Of a stretch of 64,000 nt of DNA, positions 27,397 through 36,672 are shown piece by piece (position 1 is the stretch's first letter; every line of letters begins with the position of its first letter). Below the pieces are notes generated by a model. The model did no database searches and was not told where the DNA came from. It worked only from the letters and a program-made list of their open reading frames with translations. This DNA comes from Umboniibacter marinipuniceus (GTDB taxonomy: Bacteria; Pseudomonadota; Gammaproteobacteria; Pseudomonadales; DSM-25080), in contig NZ_REFJ01000001.1 of assembly GCF_003688415.1 (NCBI RefSeq), positions 124,001 through 188,000 of the forward strand, read 5' to 3'. The position numbers and the translations under genes were made by a program.

Positions 27397-28580
27397 AGCG
27401 AATGATTATCTGGTTGATGGTTGCCGCGGTTGCCGGCACGCTCTTAGCAATGTGGGCACTAGAAGACCCTGGTTATGTCGCGCTGGCGCGCGGCGAAGTG
27501 ATGGTGCAAATGTCAATGGTCACGGCCATAGGCTTACTGGTACTAACTATCGCCGCTGTGCTGGTGATGATTCGCTTAGTGGCAATCCTGTGGATGCCAG
27601 GGCGATGGGCAAGGCAACAGTTACTAGCTGGATCGAAAACTCGGGCGACGAGACGAACCAATCGCGGTTTCATTGCCTATCTGATGGGTGATTTTGCGAA
27701 AGCTCGACAGCAGTTGCTGGCCTCCGTGGGCAATGTTGATTCGCCGATGCTGAACTACCTGCTTGCTGCCAGATCTTCACAGTATCTAGGGGAGAATGAT
27801 CGCGCGCTAGAATTGTTGGAAGAAGCACAGCTAGCCGACGAAAACGCTCAGGCGGCCATCATAATGGTACAGGCCGAGATCTATCAGCAGCAGGGACACT
27901 GGGAGCAGAGTATTGCCATATTGCAGCGCCTTGAGAATACCGACAATAATTCCGCACTAAGGCTGCTGGCGATGGCGTACGAGGAACTGAAGGATTTCGC
28001 GTCGCTCTACCAACTACTGCCGAAGTTAGAAAAATATCGCGTATTCGACGCAGAAAAGCTTAGCGCGTTACATCTTGCGGCCGCCACCGGCCAGTTAGAT
28101 AGAGCCATGAATGATATTGAGAAGGGCCATGCGGACAACAGTTCGTTAGCGGCTATTTGGGGCTCGCTGGCTAAACAAGATCGTCGTAACGCGAGCTTGG
28201 CAGCTCACTACGCTTCGATATTAAAACAGCGTGCAGCGGAAAGTGATGCGGAGAAACTTCTTCGGCCGCTACTTGAACGGCAGTCTCCCGATGTACTCAT
28301 TGAGATGTACGGGCAGCTTAAGGGTAGTGATGCCATGAAGCAGCTAAAGAAACTGCAAGGGCTTGATCGCACTGATCGCACTGCGCTGATCGCTCTCGCT
28401 CGTTTGAGTTGTGGAGCCGAGCTGTGGGGTCAGGCGAAGGATTACTACCAGCGCGCGATAGGGCTAACAATGAGTGCTAAGGTCGCACTGGAATTAGCTT
28501 CCGTTCTACGTAAACTAAAGGACGAGACTGGCGCCCTTGAGGTTGAGCGAAGCGCGCTAGTGGCGCTTGCTCATAACTAG
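27393..28580 (+). CDS. hemY: HemY, TPR membrane protein of the heme operon
   Basis: A 395-residue protein starting with GTG inside the hemX stop (GTGA overlap). Two transmembrane helices lie at about residues 4-24 and 40-62, followed by a cytoplasmic or membrane-proximal region of TPR-like helical repeats (about 95-390). This is the gammaproteobacterial HemY, unrelated to the Bacillus oxidase of the same name; its molecular role in porphyrin metabolism is unclear. Its stop is only four bases from the stop of convergent ubiD, so no separate terminator fits between them. Confidence 0.9.
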   Translation: MKRMIIWLMVAAVAGTLLAMWALEDPGYVALARGEVMVQMSMVTAIGLLVLTIAAVLVMIRLVAILWMPGRWARQQLLAGSKTRATRRTNRGFIAYLMGDFAKARQQLLASVGNVDSPMLNYLLAARSSQYLGENDRALELLEEAQLADENAQAAIIMVQAEIYQQQGHWEQSIAILQRLENTDNNSALRLLAMAYEELKDFASLYQLLPKLEKYRVFDAEKLSALHLAAATGQLDRAMNDIEKGHADNSSLAAIWGSLAKQDRRNASLAAHYASILKQRAAESDAEKLLRPLLERQSPDVLIEMYGQLKGSDAMKQLKKLQGLDRTDRTALIALARLSCGAELWGQAKDYYQRAIGLTMSAKVALELASVLRKLKDETGALEVERSALVALAHN

Positions 28581-28584
28581 CGCT

Positions 28585-30048
28585 CTACTCGTCATCAATC
28601 CCTAAGTCAGCCCAGATTTCATCAACGCGCTGTTTGATTTGCTGGTCCATTTCAATGGGCTCTCCCCACTCCCGCGTGGTCTCACCGGGCCATTTATTGG
28701 TGGCGTCGAAGCCGACCTTTGAGCCGAGCCCGGACACGGGTGATGCAAAATCGAGATAGTCAATGGGGGTGTTCTCGATGACCGTCATATCTCGAGCAGG
28801 GTCCATTCGAGTGGTCATCGCCCAGACGACATCCTCCCAATTGCGCGCATCAATATCGTCATCGACAACGATGATGAACTTGGTGTACATAAACTGACGT
28901 AGATAACTCCATACTCCCAACATCACACGTTTGGCGTGCCCAGCATAGCCTTTCTTAATGCTGACCACTGCCATGCGGTAGGAACAACCCTCCGGAGGCA
29001 GGTAGAAATCAACCACCTCTGGGAATTGCTTTTGGAATAAGGGTACGAAAACTTCGTTCAGCGCCACGCCTAAAATGGCGGGTTCATCTGGTGGACGCCC
29101 AGTGTATGTACTGTGGTAGATGGGGTCTTTACGGTGGGTAATCTTCTCAACCGTGAACACAGGGAACGATTCAACTTCATTATAATAGCCCGTATGGTCG
29201 CCAAAGGGCCCTTCGTCGGCCATTTCATCGGGATAGAGGAAGCCTTCAAGGACAAACTCAGCGCTGGCTGGAACTGATAAGTCCGATAGCAGGGCGTTGG
29301 CGACTTCAGTCTTGGCATTGCGCAGCAGTCCGGCAAAGGCATACTCGGATAGTGAGTCGGGGACGGGAGTTACCGCGCCGAGAATCGTCGCCGGATCTGC
29401 GCCGAGTGCTACCGCAACTGGGTACGGTTGGCCCGGATTTAGACGTTGGAATTCTTGATAATCCAGCGCCCCGCCGCGGTGGGCGAGCCAACGCATGATC
29501 AGCTTATTCTTGCCAATCTTTTGCATTCGATAGATGCCGAGATTCTGTCGCTCTTTATTGGGCCCTCGGGTAATGACCAGCGGCCATGTTACCAGTGGGC
29601 CAGCATCGCCAGGCCAACAGGTTTGGATGGGGAGTTGGTCTAAATCAACCTCATCAACCACCACCTGCTGACAGGCGGGTTTGCGCACTGTTTTTGGCCC
29701 CATGTTCATTAATTTTTTGAGCAGCGGCGCTTTATCTACCAGATCTTTGAAACCCTTGGGTGGCTCCGGTTGGCGGAGGTAAGCGAGGATCTCGCCGATC
29801 TCCCGAAGCTTCGAGGTATCGTCGGTACCCATGCCCATCGCGACACGTTGGGGGGTTCCGAATAGATTTCCTAGTACGGGAGTGTCATAGCCAACTGGGT
29901 TTTCAAACAGCAGAGCTGGACCCTTCGCTTTAAGAGTGCGATCGCAGATCTCGGTCATTTCTAAAACGGGATCAACGGGGTGGCTAATACGCTTTAGCTG
30001 GCCGCAGGATTCGAGGTAATCGATGAATTCACGTAAGTCTTTATACAT
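28585..30048 (-). CDS. ubiD: UbiD prenyl-hydroxybenzoate decarboxylase
   Basis: A 487-residue UbiD. It decarboxylates 4-hydroxy-3-polyprenylbenzoate in ubiquinone synthesis using prenylated FMN supplied by UbiX (not in this window). Recognised features are [19 protein letters not shown] at the start, NLGIYRMQ near residue 172, and [11 protein letters not shown] near residue 277, part of the cofactor and metal site. It lies 83 bases after rho, separated from it by a terminator, so it likely has its own promoter in 30049-30095. Confidence 0.96.
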   Translation of the reverse strand: MYKDLREFIDYLESCGQLKRISHPVDPVLEMTEICDRTLKAKGPALLFENPVGYDTPVLGNLFGTPQRVAMGMGTDDTSKLREIGEILAYLRQPEPPKGFKDLVDKAPLLKKLMNMGPKTVRKPACQQVVVDEVDLDQLPIQTCWPGDAGPLVTWPLVITRGPNKERQNLGIYRMQKIGKNKLIMRWLAHRGGALDYQEFQRLNPGQPYPVAVALGADPATILGAVTPVPDSLSEYAFAGLLRNAKTEVANALLSDLSVPASAEFVLEGFLYPDEMADEGPFGDHTGYYNEVESFPVFTVEKITHRKDPIYHSTYTGRPPDEPAILGVALNEVFVPLFQKQFPEVVDFYLPPEGCSYRMAVVSIKKGYAGHAKRVMLGVWSYLRQFMYTKFIIVVDDDIDARNWEDVVWAMTTRMDPARDMTVIENTPIDYLDFASPVSGLGSKVGFDATNKWPGETTREWGEPIEMDQQIKQRVDEIWADLGIDDE

Positions 30049-30095
30049 GGCTTTTCTACGCTGAGTGGATGCTAATTGGATTGTTTTGCAGAGGG

Positions 30096-30119
30096 AAAAA
30101 CGGAGCCATTAGGCTCCGT
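30096..30119 (-). terminator. Rho-independent terminator downstream of rho
   Basis: ACGGAGCC (30100-30107) and GGCTCCGT (30112-30119) form an eight-base-pair stem with a four-base loop. Reading leftward it is followed by a T-run (A-run 30096-30100). It begins 12 bases past the rho stop. Confidence 0.9.
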
Positions 30120-30131
30120 TGATTATCGTGT

Positions 30132-31391
30132 CTACTTTCGCTTCATTGACATAAAGAACTCATCGTTCGTTTTGAAGTCTTTGAGCCTGCTGATTAAGAA
30201 CTCAGCCGCCGGGAGATCTTCCATGTCGTGGAGTAGCTTACGCAAAATCCAAACCCGCTGTAGCTCGTCTTCCTTCATGAGAAGGTCTTCACGGCGAGTG
30301 CCGGAGCGGCGGATATTGATAGCTGGGTAAACGCGCTTCTCAGCGATCTTACGATCGAGGTGAAGTTCCATGTTGCCGGTGCCTTTGAACTCTTCGAAGA
30401 TCACTTCATCCATCTTCGAGCCGGTATCAACTAGGGCCGTAGCAATAATGGTTAATGAGCCACCGTGTTCGATGTTACGAGCTGCACCAAAGAAGCGCTT
30501 TGGACGTTCCAGTGCATGGGCATCAACACCACCCGTTAACACCTTACCTGAACTCGGCACGATAGTGTTGTAAGCACGAGCTAGGCGAGTAATGGAGTCC
30601 AGCAGGATGACCACGTCTTTTTTGTGTTCCACCAAACGCTTGGCGCGCTCAATGACCATCTCGGCGACCTGTACGTGACGCGCAGGCGGCTCATCAAAGG
30701 TTGACGCAATAACTTCGCCGCGCACCGAGCGCTGCATTTCCGTTACTTCCTCTGGACGCTCGTCGATCAGCAATACCATGATATGCGTTTCAGGATTATT
30801 GCGGATGATCGACTGCGCGATATTCTGCATCATAATGGTCTTACCGGCCTTTGGCGGCGCGACGATTAGACCACGCTGACCCTTACCGATAGGACTCACA
30901 AGATCAATGATTCGGCCCGTTAAATCCTCCGAAGAGCCGTTACCCGCTTCTAGGGTGAGACGGTCATCAGGGAATAAGGGAGTGAGGTTTTCAAACAGAA
31001 TCTTGTTACGAGAATTTTCGGGTTTGTCGAAGTTGATTTCCGCAACTTTCAACAGCGCGAAATAGCGCTCACCGTCTTTTGGTGGGCGAATCTTACCTGC
31101 TACCGCATCGCCGGTACGCAGATTGAAGCGTCGAATCTGACTTGGGGAGACGTAAATGTCATCTGGGCCCGAGAGATACGATCCTTCTGCTGAGCGTAAA
31201 AAACCAAAACCATCTTGGAGGATTTCTAATACTCCGTCACCGTAGATGTCTTCACCGCCCTTGGCATGGCGTTTGAGGATTGAGAAGATAATGTCCTGTT
31301 TGCGAGAGCGAGCAAGATGATCGAGCCCCATTTCTGCGGCGATCTCTAAAAGCTCGGCAATCGGCTTTTGTTTCATTTCAGTTAGATTCAT
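30132..31391 (-). CDS. rho: Transcription termination factor Rho
   Basis: A 419-residue Rho. The N-terminal Rho-N domain and OSB-fold RNA-binding domain ([21 protein letters not shown] near residues 60-100) are followed by the RecA-like ATPase with Walker A APPKAGKT near residue 180, Walker B region [13 protein letters not shown] near residue 210, the Q loop [13 protein letters not shown] near residue 265, and the R loop. It is a hexameric RNA helicase that terminates transcription. No strong Shine-Dalgarno sequence precedes the ATG. A 300-base upstream region may serve as a regulatory leader. Confidence 0.98.
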   Translation of the reverse strand: MNLTEMKQKPIAELLEIAAEMGLDHLARSRKQDIIFSILKRHAKGGEDIYGDGVLEILQDGFGFLRSAEGSYLSGPDDIYVSPSQIRRFNLRTGDAVAGKIRPPKDGERYFALLKVAEINFDKPENSRNKILFENLTPLFPDDRLTLEAGNGSSEDLTGRIIDLVSPIGKGQRGLIVAPPKAGKTIMMQNIAQSIIRNNPETHIMVLLIDERPEEVTEMQRSVRGEVIASTFDEPPARHVQVAEMVIERAKRLVEHKKDVVILLDSITRLARAYNTIVPSSGKVLTGGVDAHALERPKRFFGAARNIEHGGSLTIIATALVDTGSKMDEVIFEEFKGTGNMELHLDRKIAEKRVYPAINIRRSGTRREDLLMKEDELQRVWILRKLLHDMEDLPAAEFLISRLKDFKTNDEFFMSMKRK

Positions 31392-31696
31392 AGGCTTACT
31401 ATTTTTTTATTGAGTTGTTAGAAACGGCTAACATCGACAGGTGTGTCGAAAACAAAGGAAGCGTTAAAAAGGTGGTTTTGGAATCCCGATGGGATGGTTA
31501 ACAGCACTGCTACATCTAAATGCTGAACTTCAGTATAAACACGCAATGGCAAATATGAAAGGTCAAAGCGAAAAAATCTTATCACCATCGGATTATTGTT
31601 GTTGTATCGATGCTTCGATACGCTGGAGGCGAGTGCAGCCTAGGCTACTCTATGCCAATAAAAAAGCCGGCTCGATGAGGAGCCGGCTTTTCGGTG
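31392..31696 (-). promoter_or_regulatory. Upstream region of rho, with hairpins
   Basis: No convincing gene lies in this 305-base gap. Besides the trxA terminator at its far end it holds two inverted repeats in the likely rho leader: GTATCGA (31604-31610) with TCGATAC (31615-31621), a perfect seven-base-pair stem with a four-base loop, and ATCCC (31483-31487) with GGGAT (31491-31495). The E. coli rho leader is known to mediate autogenous attenuation; whether this one does is unknown. Confidence 0.4.
31658..31691 (-). terminator. Rho-independent terminator of trxA
   Basis: AAAAGCCGGCTC (31662-31673) and GAGCCGGCTTTT (31680-31691) form a perfect 12-base-pair stem with a six-base loop, followed leftward by a T-rich run (31657-31665). 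It starts six bases past the trxA stop. Confidence 0.93.
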
Positions 31697-32023
31697 TTAT
31701 AGGTTTTCTTCGATAAACTGCGCTAGCTGAGCCTTAGAAACGGCGCCGACTTTGGTAGCCGCAATTTCACCATTCTTAAAGATCATCAGGGTAGGAATAC
31801 CGCGGATGCCGAACTTTGCTGGTGTTTCAGGGTTTGCTTCGATATCCACTTTAGCAACGGTAACACGGCCGACAAATTCATCGGCGATTTCGTTCAATAC
31901 AGGAGCTATCATCTTGCATGGACCGCACCACTCCGCCCAGTAGTCAACCAATACTGGCGCTGAAGAATTTAGTACATCATTCTCAAATGATGCATCGCTG
32001 ACGTTAACAATGTGCTCGCTCAT
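31697..32023 (-). CDS. trxA: Thioredoxin 1
   Basis: A 108-residue thioredoxin with the redox-active motif WCGPC at residues 32-36, the cis-proline region [10 protein letters not shown] near residue 74, and family-standard length. It is a cytoplasmic protein disulfide reductant. An in-frame upstream ATG would add 26 residues, but the ATG at 32023 gives the typical start [10 protein letters not shown]. It is a single gene with its own strong terminator, located next to rho as in many gammaproteobacteria. Confidence 0.97.
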   Translation of the reverse strand: MSEHIVNVSDASFENDVLNSSAPVLVDYWAEWCGPCKMIAPVLNEIADEFVGRVTVAKVDIEANPETPAKFGIRGIPTLMIFKNGEIAATKVGAVSKAQLAQFIEENL

Positions 32024-32140
32024 GAAATAGTCTCCAATAGAGGGAGGGTAACTCCCGAATTCATTTAGCTTAAATGTGAGGGTTGGGCGGGGCTTTTTCA
32101 ACCCCCTGTTTCAAGATATTTATACCTAATTGCACTAGGG

Positions 32141-33277
32141 CTATTCCTCACTAGGAAGAAATAGTGATTGGACGTGATTGAGGAAGCGCTGGCCTCGATA
32201 GCTTAATTCAAATCCGCCTGGGCTTAGTGTGACTAAACCTTGGTCCCTGAGCTGAATTAGCTTGTGGTTGATGGACTCGTAGGCGGCACCGGTCGATTGC
32301 TCAAACTGAGTTTGACTGACTGGAGAAAAGAGCCGCAAGCGATTTAAAAAGAATTCGAAAATACGATCTTCGTTGGGAACGATAACGTCCTTAAGCTTTG
32401 GGCCCGCCATATAGTCTTCTGGGCGGCGAGTCTTCTGTCGGCGTCTAATTTCATTACCCTGAGTATATTTGCCATGAGCGCCGGCGCCCACGCCGATGTA
32501 GTCTTCGTAATTCCAGTAGCTTAAATTATGCCTTGAAACAGCACCATTGCGCGCCCACGCTGACACCTCATATTGCTCAAAGCCATGCGAACGCAGCAGT
32601 TCGAAACCGGCTACCTCAATATCATCAAGGGCGTCGATGTCGGGCAGTTCAGGCGGGTTTGAATAGAAGGCAGTATTCGTTTCTATCGTTAGTTGATACC
32701 AGGATAAATGTGTGGGGGCGAACTCGGCGGCACACGCTAAATCGGCAAGGGCTTCTTCAACACTCTGCTGCGGCAAGCCATGCATTATATCAATGTTGAA
32801 ATTATCGAAGCCAACCTCGCGAGCGGAGCCTATTGCCCGCTTAGCCTCAAGGGAGCCGTGAATTCGACCGAGCGCCGTTAACTTTTCATCATCGAAGGAT
32901 TGAATGCCCAGCGATAGCCGGTTAACACCCGCCTGAGCATACCCCCGAAACTTAGCTTGCTCGAAGGTGCCTGGATTGGCCTCCAGCGTAATTTCTGCAT
33001 CCAGGGTAAATGGAAAGGCGTCATTCAATGCCGCTAGAATCCGAGCGATGCCGTCGGCGGAAAATAGGCTCGGCGTGCCGCCACCGAAGAAGACTGAATG
33101 CGCAGCTATCTCGCCAAGCAGTGACCTTTCGGTCCGGATATCCTGGATGAGTGCAGCAATGTAGTCTGCTTCAGGAATGGCATTAGGGTCTCGTTGGTGC
33201 GAGTTAAAGTCGCAATAGGGGCACTTGCGAACACACCAGGGCAGGTGGACGTAGATAGCCCGGCTAGCACTAGTCAC
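32141..33277 (-). CDS. hemW: HemW radical SAM heme chaperone
   Basis: A 378-residue radical SAM protein of the HemN-like group. The iron-sulfur motif CVRKCPYCDF (residues 15-24) is CxxxCxxC followed by Asp-Phe; absence of the fourth cysteine points to HemW rather than coproporphyrinogen dehydrogenase HemN. GGGTPSLF near residue 66 is the SAM-binding GGE-like motif, and RHNLSYWNYEDY near residue 250 is typical of HemW. It binds heme and is thought to insert it into respiratory enzymes. The start is GTG, eight bases inside the end of rdgB. Confidence 0.93.
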   Translation of the reverse strand: MTSASRAIYVHLPWCVRKCPYCDFNSHQRDPNAIPEADYIAALIQDIRTERSLLGEIAAHSVFFGGGTPSLFSADGIARILAALNDAFPFTLDAEITLEANPGTFEQAKFRGYAQAGVNRLSLGIQSFDDEKLTALGRIHGSLEAKRAIGSAREVGFDNFNIDIMHGLPQQSVEEALADLACAAEFAPTHLSWYQLTIETNTAFYSNPPELPDIDALDDIEVAGFELLRSHGFEQYEVSAWARNGAVSRHNLSYWNYEDYIGVGAGAHGKYTQGNEIRRRQKTRRPEDYMAGPKLKDVIVPNEDRIFEFFLNRLRLFSPVSQTQFEQSTGAAYESINHKLIQLRDQGLVTLSPGGFELSYRGQRFLNHVQSLFLPSEE

Positions 33278-33875
33278 TCGCCAGCCACTCCGGGTTGGTG
33301 CTCAGAAAATCATGTAACAGGCTCAGTGCCTGAGCACGGTGACTCACAGCCATCTTTTCCGCAGGACTGAACTGAGCGGCGGCGCGGTCGGCGCCAGTGG
33401 GCAGAAAAACTGGGTCGTAGCCAAAGCCATTCTCTCCCTGGGGGGCAGCTAAAATACTCCCCTCCCAAACGCCATTGCAGATCACGGGGGTAGGGTCTTC
33501 AGCATGACGCATGAGTACCAAACAGCAGTGGAATCGTGCCTGCCGATGTACCACACCGTCCATCTCGGTCAGTAACTTTTGATTGTTGGCCGCGTCGCCA
33601 AACGAGCCGGCGTAACGTGCCGAATAGATGCCCGGGCGGCCCCCTAGGGCGTCAACCGCAATGCCCGAGTCATCGGCAAGCGTGGGGAGCCCGCTGAGCT
33701 TTGCAGCGTGGCGGGCTTTCTTGATGGCGTTTTCCACGAAACTAAGGCCGTCTTCCACTGCGTCAGGGATATTAAGTTCGCCCTGAGAGATGACAGTGAT
33801 ACCGCGATGTTCAAGTTGACGGTTGAGTTCGGCCAGTTTGCCAGCGTTACTGCTGGCGAGAACGAGTTTACTCAT
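33270..33875 (-). CDS. rdgB: dITP/XTP pyrophosphatase
   Basis: A 201-residue RdgB/HAM1 protein. SSNAGKLAEL (residues 8-17) binds the triphosphate, ADDSGIAVDAL (about 67) carries the catalytic aspartates, and GFGYDPVFLP and SHRAQAL are conserved near the C-terminus. It removes dITP and XTP from the nucleotide pool. The frame is open farther upstream, but the ATG at 33875 gives the usual start MSKLVLASSNAGK. It overlaps DUF4426 and hemW by eight bases each, so the block is one operon. Confidence 0.95.
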   Translation of the reverse strand: MSKLVLASSNAGKLAELNRQLEHRGITVISQGELNIPDAVEDGLSFVENAIKKARHAAKLSGLPTLADDSGIAVDALGGRPGIYSARYAGSFGDAANNQKLLTEMDGVVHRQARFHCCLVLMRHAEDPTPVICNGVWEGSILAAPQGENGFGYDPVFLPTGADRAAAQFSPAEKMAVSHRAQALSLLHDFLSTNPEWLASD

Positions 33876-34311
33876 CTTCGATATACATCTGTTGATGGAA
33901 GGTTGCTTCGCCACGACTGCCATCTTCGAAACCGGCCAAGATGAACACGCGCAGCGTCTCGCGATCGGTGTAGCGAATTTGGGCAATATAATAGGTAACG
34001 TCGCCCTCGTTGACGGGGGTGAACTCGAGCTCGGTTCGCTGCCCTAGGATATTGAGAATGTGGGCACGAAGCAGTCCAGGCTTACCCAGTGAGAATTGAT
34101 CAACCCCTTCTGGTTTCGTTAGCGCAACGGTCAGTGTAGCCATATTCGGCGCGCGAACTAAGCCTAGCGCTCGCGCCGCGCTGACATCCATCATCTGAGA
34201 ATTGAACAGGGTGTGGTAAATGCGAATGCCATTACCATCACTGTAGAGATTGTTTTGGGCCAACGCAGGCGCGGCAAGAAAGCACAGTAAAAGTACAAAA
34301 ATTCGAGTCAT
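33868..34311 (-). CDS. DUF4426 secreted or periplasmic protein
   Basis: A 147-residue protein with a signal peptide (ILVLLLCFLAAPALAQN-like, cleavage after residue 18 at ALA-QN). The mature part is beta-rich with no known catalytic motif. The family (DUF4426) is regularly found between metW and rdgB in Pseudomonas relatives, as here. It lies seven bases after metW and overlaps rdgB by eight. Its function is unknown; export to the periplasm is predicted from the signal sequence. Confidence 0.85.
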   Translation of the reverse strand: MTRIFVLLLCFLAAPALAQNNLYSDGNGIRIYHTLFNSQMMDVSAARALGLVRAPNMATLTVALTKPEGVDQFSLGKPGLLRAHILNILGQRTELEFTPVNEGDVTYYIAQIRYTDRETLRVFILAGFEDGSRGEATFHQQMYIEDE

Positions 34312-34318
34312 AGTTATC

Positions 34319-34927
34319 TCAACGTTCTAGTTGGTAAAGCGCCGTTTCAGCGAAAAGATTAGGCCAGAGCCGAGAAAGAATGCCTCCGGTCTTAGTTGTC
34401 CCATCACCTGCAATCATCGCTTTGGCGGAGATGCGATAACCGTTTTGCTGACAAAAGTCCTCGAAGTCACGGACCGTGAAAAAGTGAATGTTCGGTGTGT
34501 CGTACCACGAGTAAGGCATATAATCTGATACAGGCATCCTTCCCTTCAACGCTAAGTATAGTCTAGGTCGCCAATGGCCGAAGTTCGGGAAAGTGATGAT
34601 GCAGCGCTTACCTACTCGCAGCATATCAGCCACGAGCTTGTCGGGGCGATTAACGGCTTGAAGTGCTTGAGTCATCACCACCGCATCGAAGCTTTCGTCA
34701 TCAAAGCGCGCGAGTCCTTTGTTAAGATCCTGCTCGATTACCGACATTCCTCGTTGGACGCACGCTTGTATATTCTGTTCATCAATTTCTAGGCCAAGCC
34801 CGCGAGTTTGCTTCTGCTGACTGAGGTAGTGAAGTAATACGCCGTCCCCACAACCTAGATCCAGCACTCGATCACCGCTATTCAGCCATTCGCCAACTAA
34901 GGCGAAATCACGACGGATATTAGTCAT
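34319..34927 (-). CDS. metW: MetW, methyltransferase-fold methionine synthesis protein
   Basis: A 202-residue class I methyltransferase-fold protein with the SAM-binding motif VLDLGCGDGVL near residue 23. MetW is encoded beside MetX in many proteobacteria and is needed with it for methionine synthesis; it is thought to act on MetX activity. The ATG at 34927 gives the usual start MTNIRRDFALVGEWL and lies within the last bases of metX (eight-base overlap), indicating coupled translation. Confidence 0.93.
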   Translation of the reverse strand: MTNIRRDFALVGEWLNSGDRVLDLGCGDGVLLHYLSQQKQTRGLGLEIDEQNIQACVQRGMSVIEQDLNKGLARFDDESFDAVVMTQALQAVNRPDKLVADMLRVGKRCIITFPNFGHWRPRLYLALKGRMPVSDYMPYSWYDTPNIHFFTVRDFEDFCQQNGYRISAKAMIAGDGTTKTGGILSRLWPNLFAETALYQLER

Positions 34928-36050
34928 GTAAAACCCTCGACATATAGGCAGATAAAATGGCTTCATAACGCGAATTCGGTATAAGGAAAGCGTCATGCCC
35001 CTTGTCCGATTGAATCTCGGCATAGCTGACTTCGCGACCTGCTTTGATCAAGGCGTCGACAATTTCCTCGGAGCGCTGTGGCGAGAACCGCCAGTCCGTA
35101 GAAAATGCCAATACTAGAAACTTTGCGCGCGTTTCGGCGAAAGCGAGTTCCAACTGATTGTTAAAATCTCGTGCTAGATCGAAGAAATCGAGAACGCGGG
35201 TTAGCAGTACGTAGCTGTTAGCGTCGAAGCGATTGGCGAAGCCGCTTCCTTGGTGTTGGAGATAGCTTTCAACTTGAAATTGGATGTCATCCCCCTGCCC
35301 CAGGGCGAAACTACCCTTACGAAGTTCGCGGCCGAAGCGTTCATTCATGCCGTCGCCCGAAAGGTAGGTGACATGACCAATCATCCGAGCGAGGGCCACA
35401 CCGGTCTCAGGAATGGTCCCCTTCGCTTTAAACTGACCTTGATGAAACGCCGGATCAGCTTTGATGGCTTGTCGAGCCAGTTCATTAAAAGCGATATTCT
35501 GGGCCGTGAGGTGGCTCGCCGACGCGATGACGATGCAATGGCGCAGCGCCTCAGGGTAGTCGACACACCAGCGCATGGCTTGCATTCCGCCTAAGCTTCC
35601 GCCCACCACGGCGGCCCATTGACGAACCCCTAGTTCACCCATTAGCCAGTGCTGACATTTAACCCAGTCGCGAACGCGAAGACTGGGGAATTGCTCAGCC
35701 CACGGTTCGCCTGTGTCCGGGTTTTCGCTTTCTGGGCCAGTGCTGCCGTTGCAGCCGCCAATATTATTAACGCCCACAACAAAGAAATGATTCGTGTCGA
35801 TGGCTTTCCCAGGGCCCACGTAATCACTCCACCAACCGGACTTTTTATCGTCTGCCGAATACTTCCCGGTAACATGCTGATTGCCAGTTAGAGCATGGCA
35901 GATCAAAATTGCGTTAGTCGCGGATTCGTTGAGTTCGCCATACGTCTGAACGGCAAGGCGATAACCCGCAAGCTCGCCGCCATTGGCAAGCGTGAGCGTA
36001 TCCCGATGCTCGAAGAACTGGTCGTGAACAATAAGCGTTTGAGTTGTCAA
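34920..36050 (-). CDS. metX: Homoserine O-acyltransferase MetX
   Basis: A 376-residue alpha/beta-hydrolase-fold acyltransferase that activates homoserine for methionine synthesis in the cytoplasm. The nucleophile is in VVGGSLGGMQAM near residue 148; the aspartate (STDWRFSP near 315) and histidine (SDKGHDAFL near 350) complete the triad. Whether the donor is acetyl- or succinyl-CoA cannot be decided here. The start appears to be TTG at 36050, preceded by AGGG; no nearby ATG or GTG in frame exists. An inverted repeat closely matching the sahR operator lies 16-35 bases upstream. Confidence 0.95.
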   Translation of the reverse strand: MTTQTLIVHDQFFEHRDTLTLANGGELAGYRLAVQTYGELNESATNAILICHALTGNQHVTGKYSADDKKSGWWSDYVGPGKAIDTNHFFVVGVNNIGGCNGSTGPESENPDTGEPWAEQFPSLRVRDWVKCQHWLMGELGVRQWAAVVGGSLGGMQAMRWCVDYPEALRHCIVIASASHLTAQNIAFNELARQAIKADPAFHQGQFKAKGTIPETGVALARMIGHVTYLSGDGMNERFGRELRKGSFALGQGDDIQFQVESYLQHQGSGFANRFDANSYVLLTRVLDFFDLARDFNNQLELAFAETRAKFLVLAFSTDWRFSPQRSEEIVDALIKAGREVSYAEIQSDKGHDAFLIPNSRYEAILSAYMSRVLHD

Positions 36051-36065
36051 AGCTTAACCCTAATT

Positions 36066-36085
36066 AATTCAATCTAGATTGATAT
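36066..36085. promoter_or_regulatory. Putative SahR-type operator upstream of metX
   Basis: Read toward metX the site is ATATCAA-TCTAGA-TTGAATT. It contains a perfect 14-base palindrome (TCAATCTAGATTGA) and matches the inverted repeat before the ArsR-methyltransferase gene (ATATCAA-N6-TTGATAT, 59369-59388) at 12 of 14 half-site positions with the same spacer length. It occupies the short gap between yggT and metX, where a metX promoter must lie. Confidence 0.6.
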
Positions 36086-36670
36086 TTAACGAATCCAGCC
36101 AAAAACGCCGCCGATCATGCCTACACCAGCTGCCACGTTATACAGCAGGCCTTCACTAATAATGATAATTAGAAAGGCGATGATGGGGCTAAGATCTAGC
36201 CCTCCTGTAGCGGGCATAAAGCGACGAATAGGCGCCGTGAGGCCATGGCCAATCTGCATAACAAGCTGCGCGGCAGGGTGGCTGTGGGCGGCAGGAATCC
36301 AACTGAGAATGACAGTGATGAGTAGAATCCACCAGAGCAGCTTCACAATAAGCAGTGGCAGCGCAACGGCGGACCAGGCTATCTGCTGCGCAATATCTAA
36401 GCCGAAGCCGTTGACTAAGCTAACGACGCAAGCCATTGCCAAGGTTAACAGCAACGCTAGAACCACTGAGGCAGAATCAATTGGGCCAACCGGTGGGATT
36501 AGTCGGCGCAGTGGCGTGAGCAAGGGGCTGGTGGCCGTCATCACCGTTTGTGCCAGCGGATTGTAGTAGTCCGCCTTCGCTAATTGCATTAGCAGACGAA
36601 CGACAACTAGGCCGATAAACAGTGTGCCAAGGGTATGAACAATTAACGTGATGATGTCTGCGAAGGACAT
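36086..36670 (-). CDS. YggT family membrane protein
   Basis: A 194-residue integral membrane protein consisting of two YggT repeats, each with a pair of helices around PLLTPLRRLIPPVGPIDSASV (about residues 50-70) and GLTAPIRRFMPATGGLDLSPI (about 148-168). Four or more membrane helices are evident. The family is common next to proC and yggS and has been connected to osmotic or division-related roles, but its function is not established. It lies two bases after proC, so it is cotranscribed with it. Confidence 0.88.
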   Translation of the reverse strand: MSFADIITLIVHTLGTLFIGLVVVRLLMQLAKADYYNPLAQTVMTATSPLLTPLRRLIPPVGPIDSASVVLALLLTLAMACVVSLVNGFGLDIAQQIAWSAVALPLLIVKLLWWILLITVILSWIPAAHSHPAAQLVMQIGHGLTAPIRRFMPATGGLDLSPIIAFLIIIISEGLLYNVAAGVGMIGGVFGWIR

Positions 36671-36672
36671 GA

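Noticed and set aside
31418-31588. A 56-codon leftward reading frame in the rho leader, starting ATG at 31588
   Set aside because: No ribosome binding site, composition unlike a protein of this genome, and no recognisable family; treated as leader sequence.
31489-31716. A 75-codon rightward reading frame between rho and trxA
   Set aside because: It runs through the trxA terminator hairpin and ends inside trxA on the opposite strand; no ribosome binding site.
36117-36566. A 149-codon rightward reading frame opposite yggT
   Set aside because: It is the antisense of a well-supported membrane protein gene, with composition expected from reverse-complemented hydrophobic codons.
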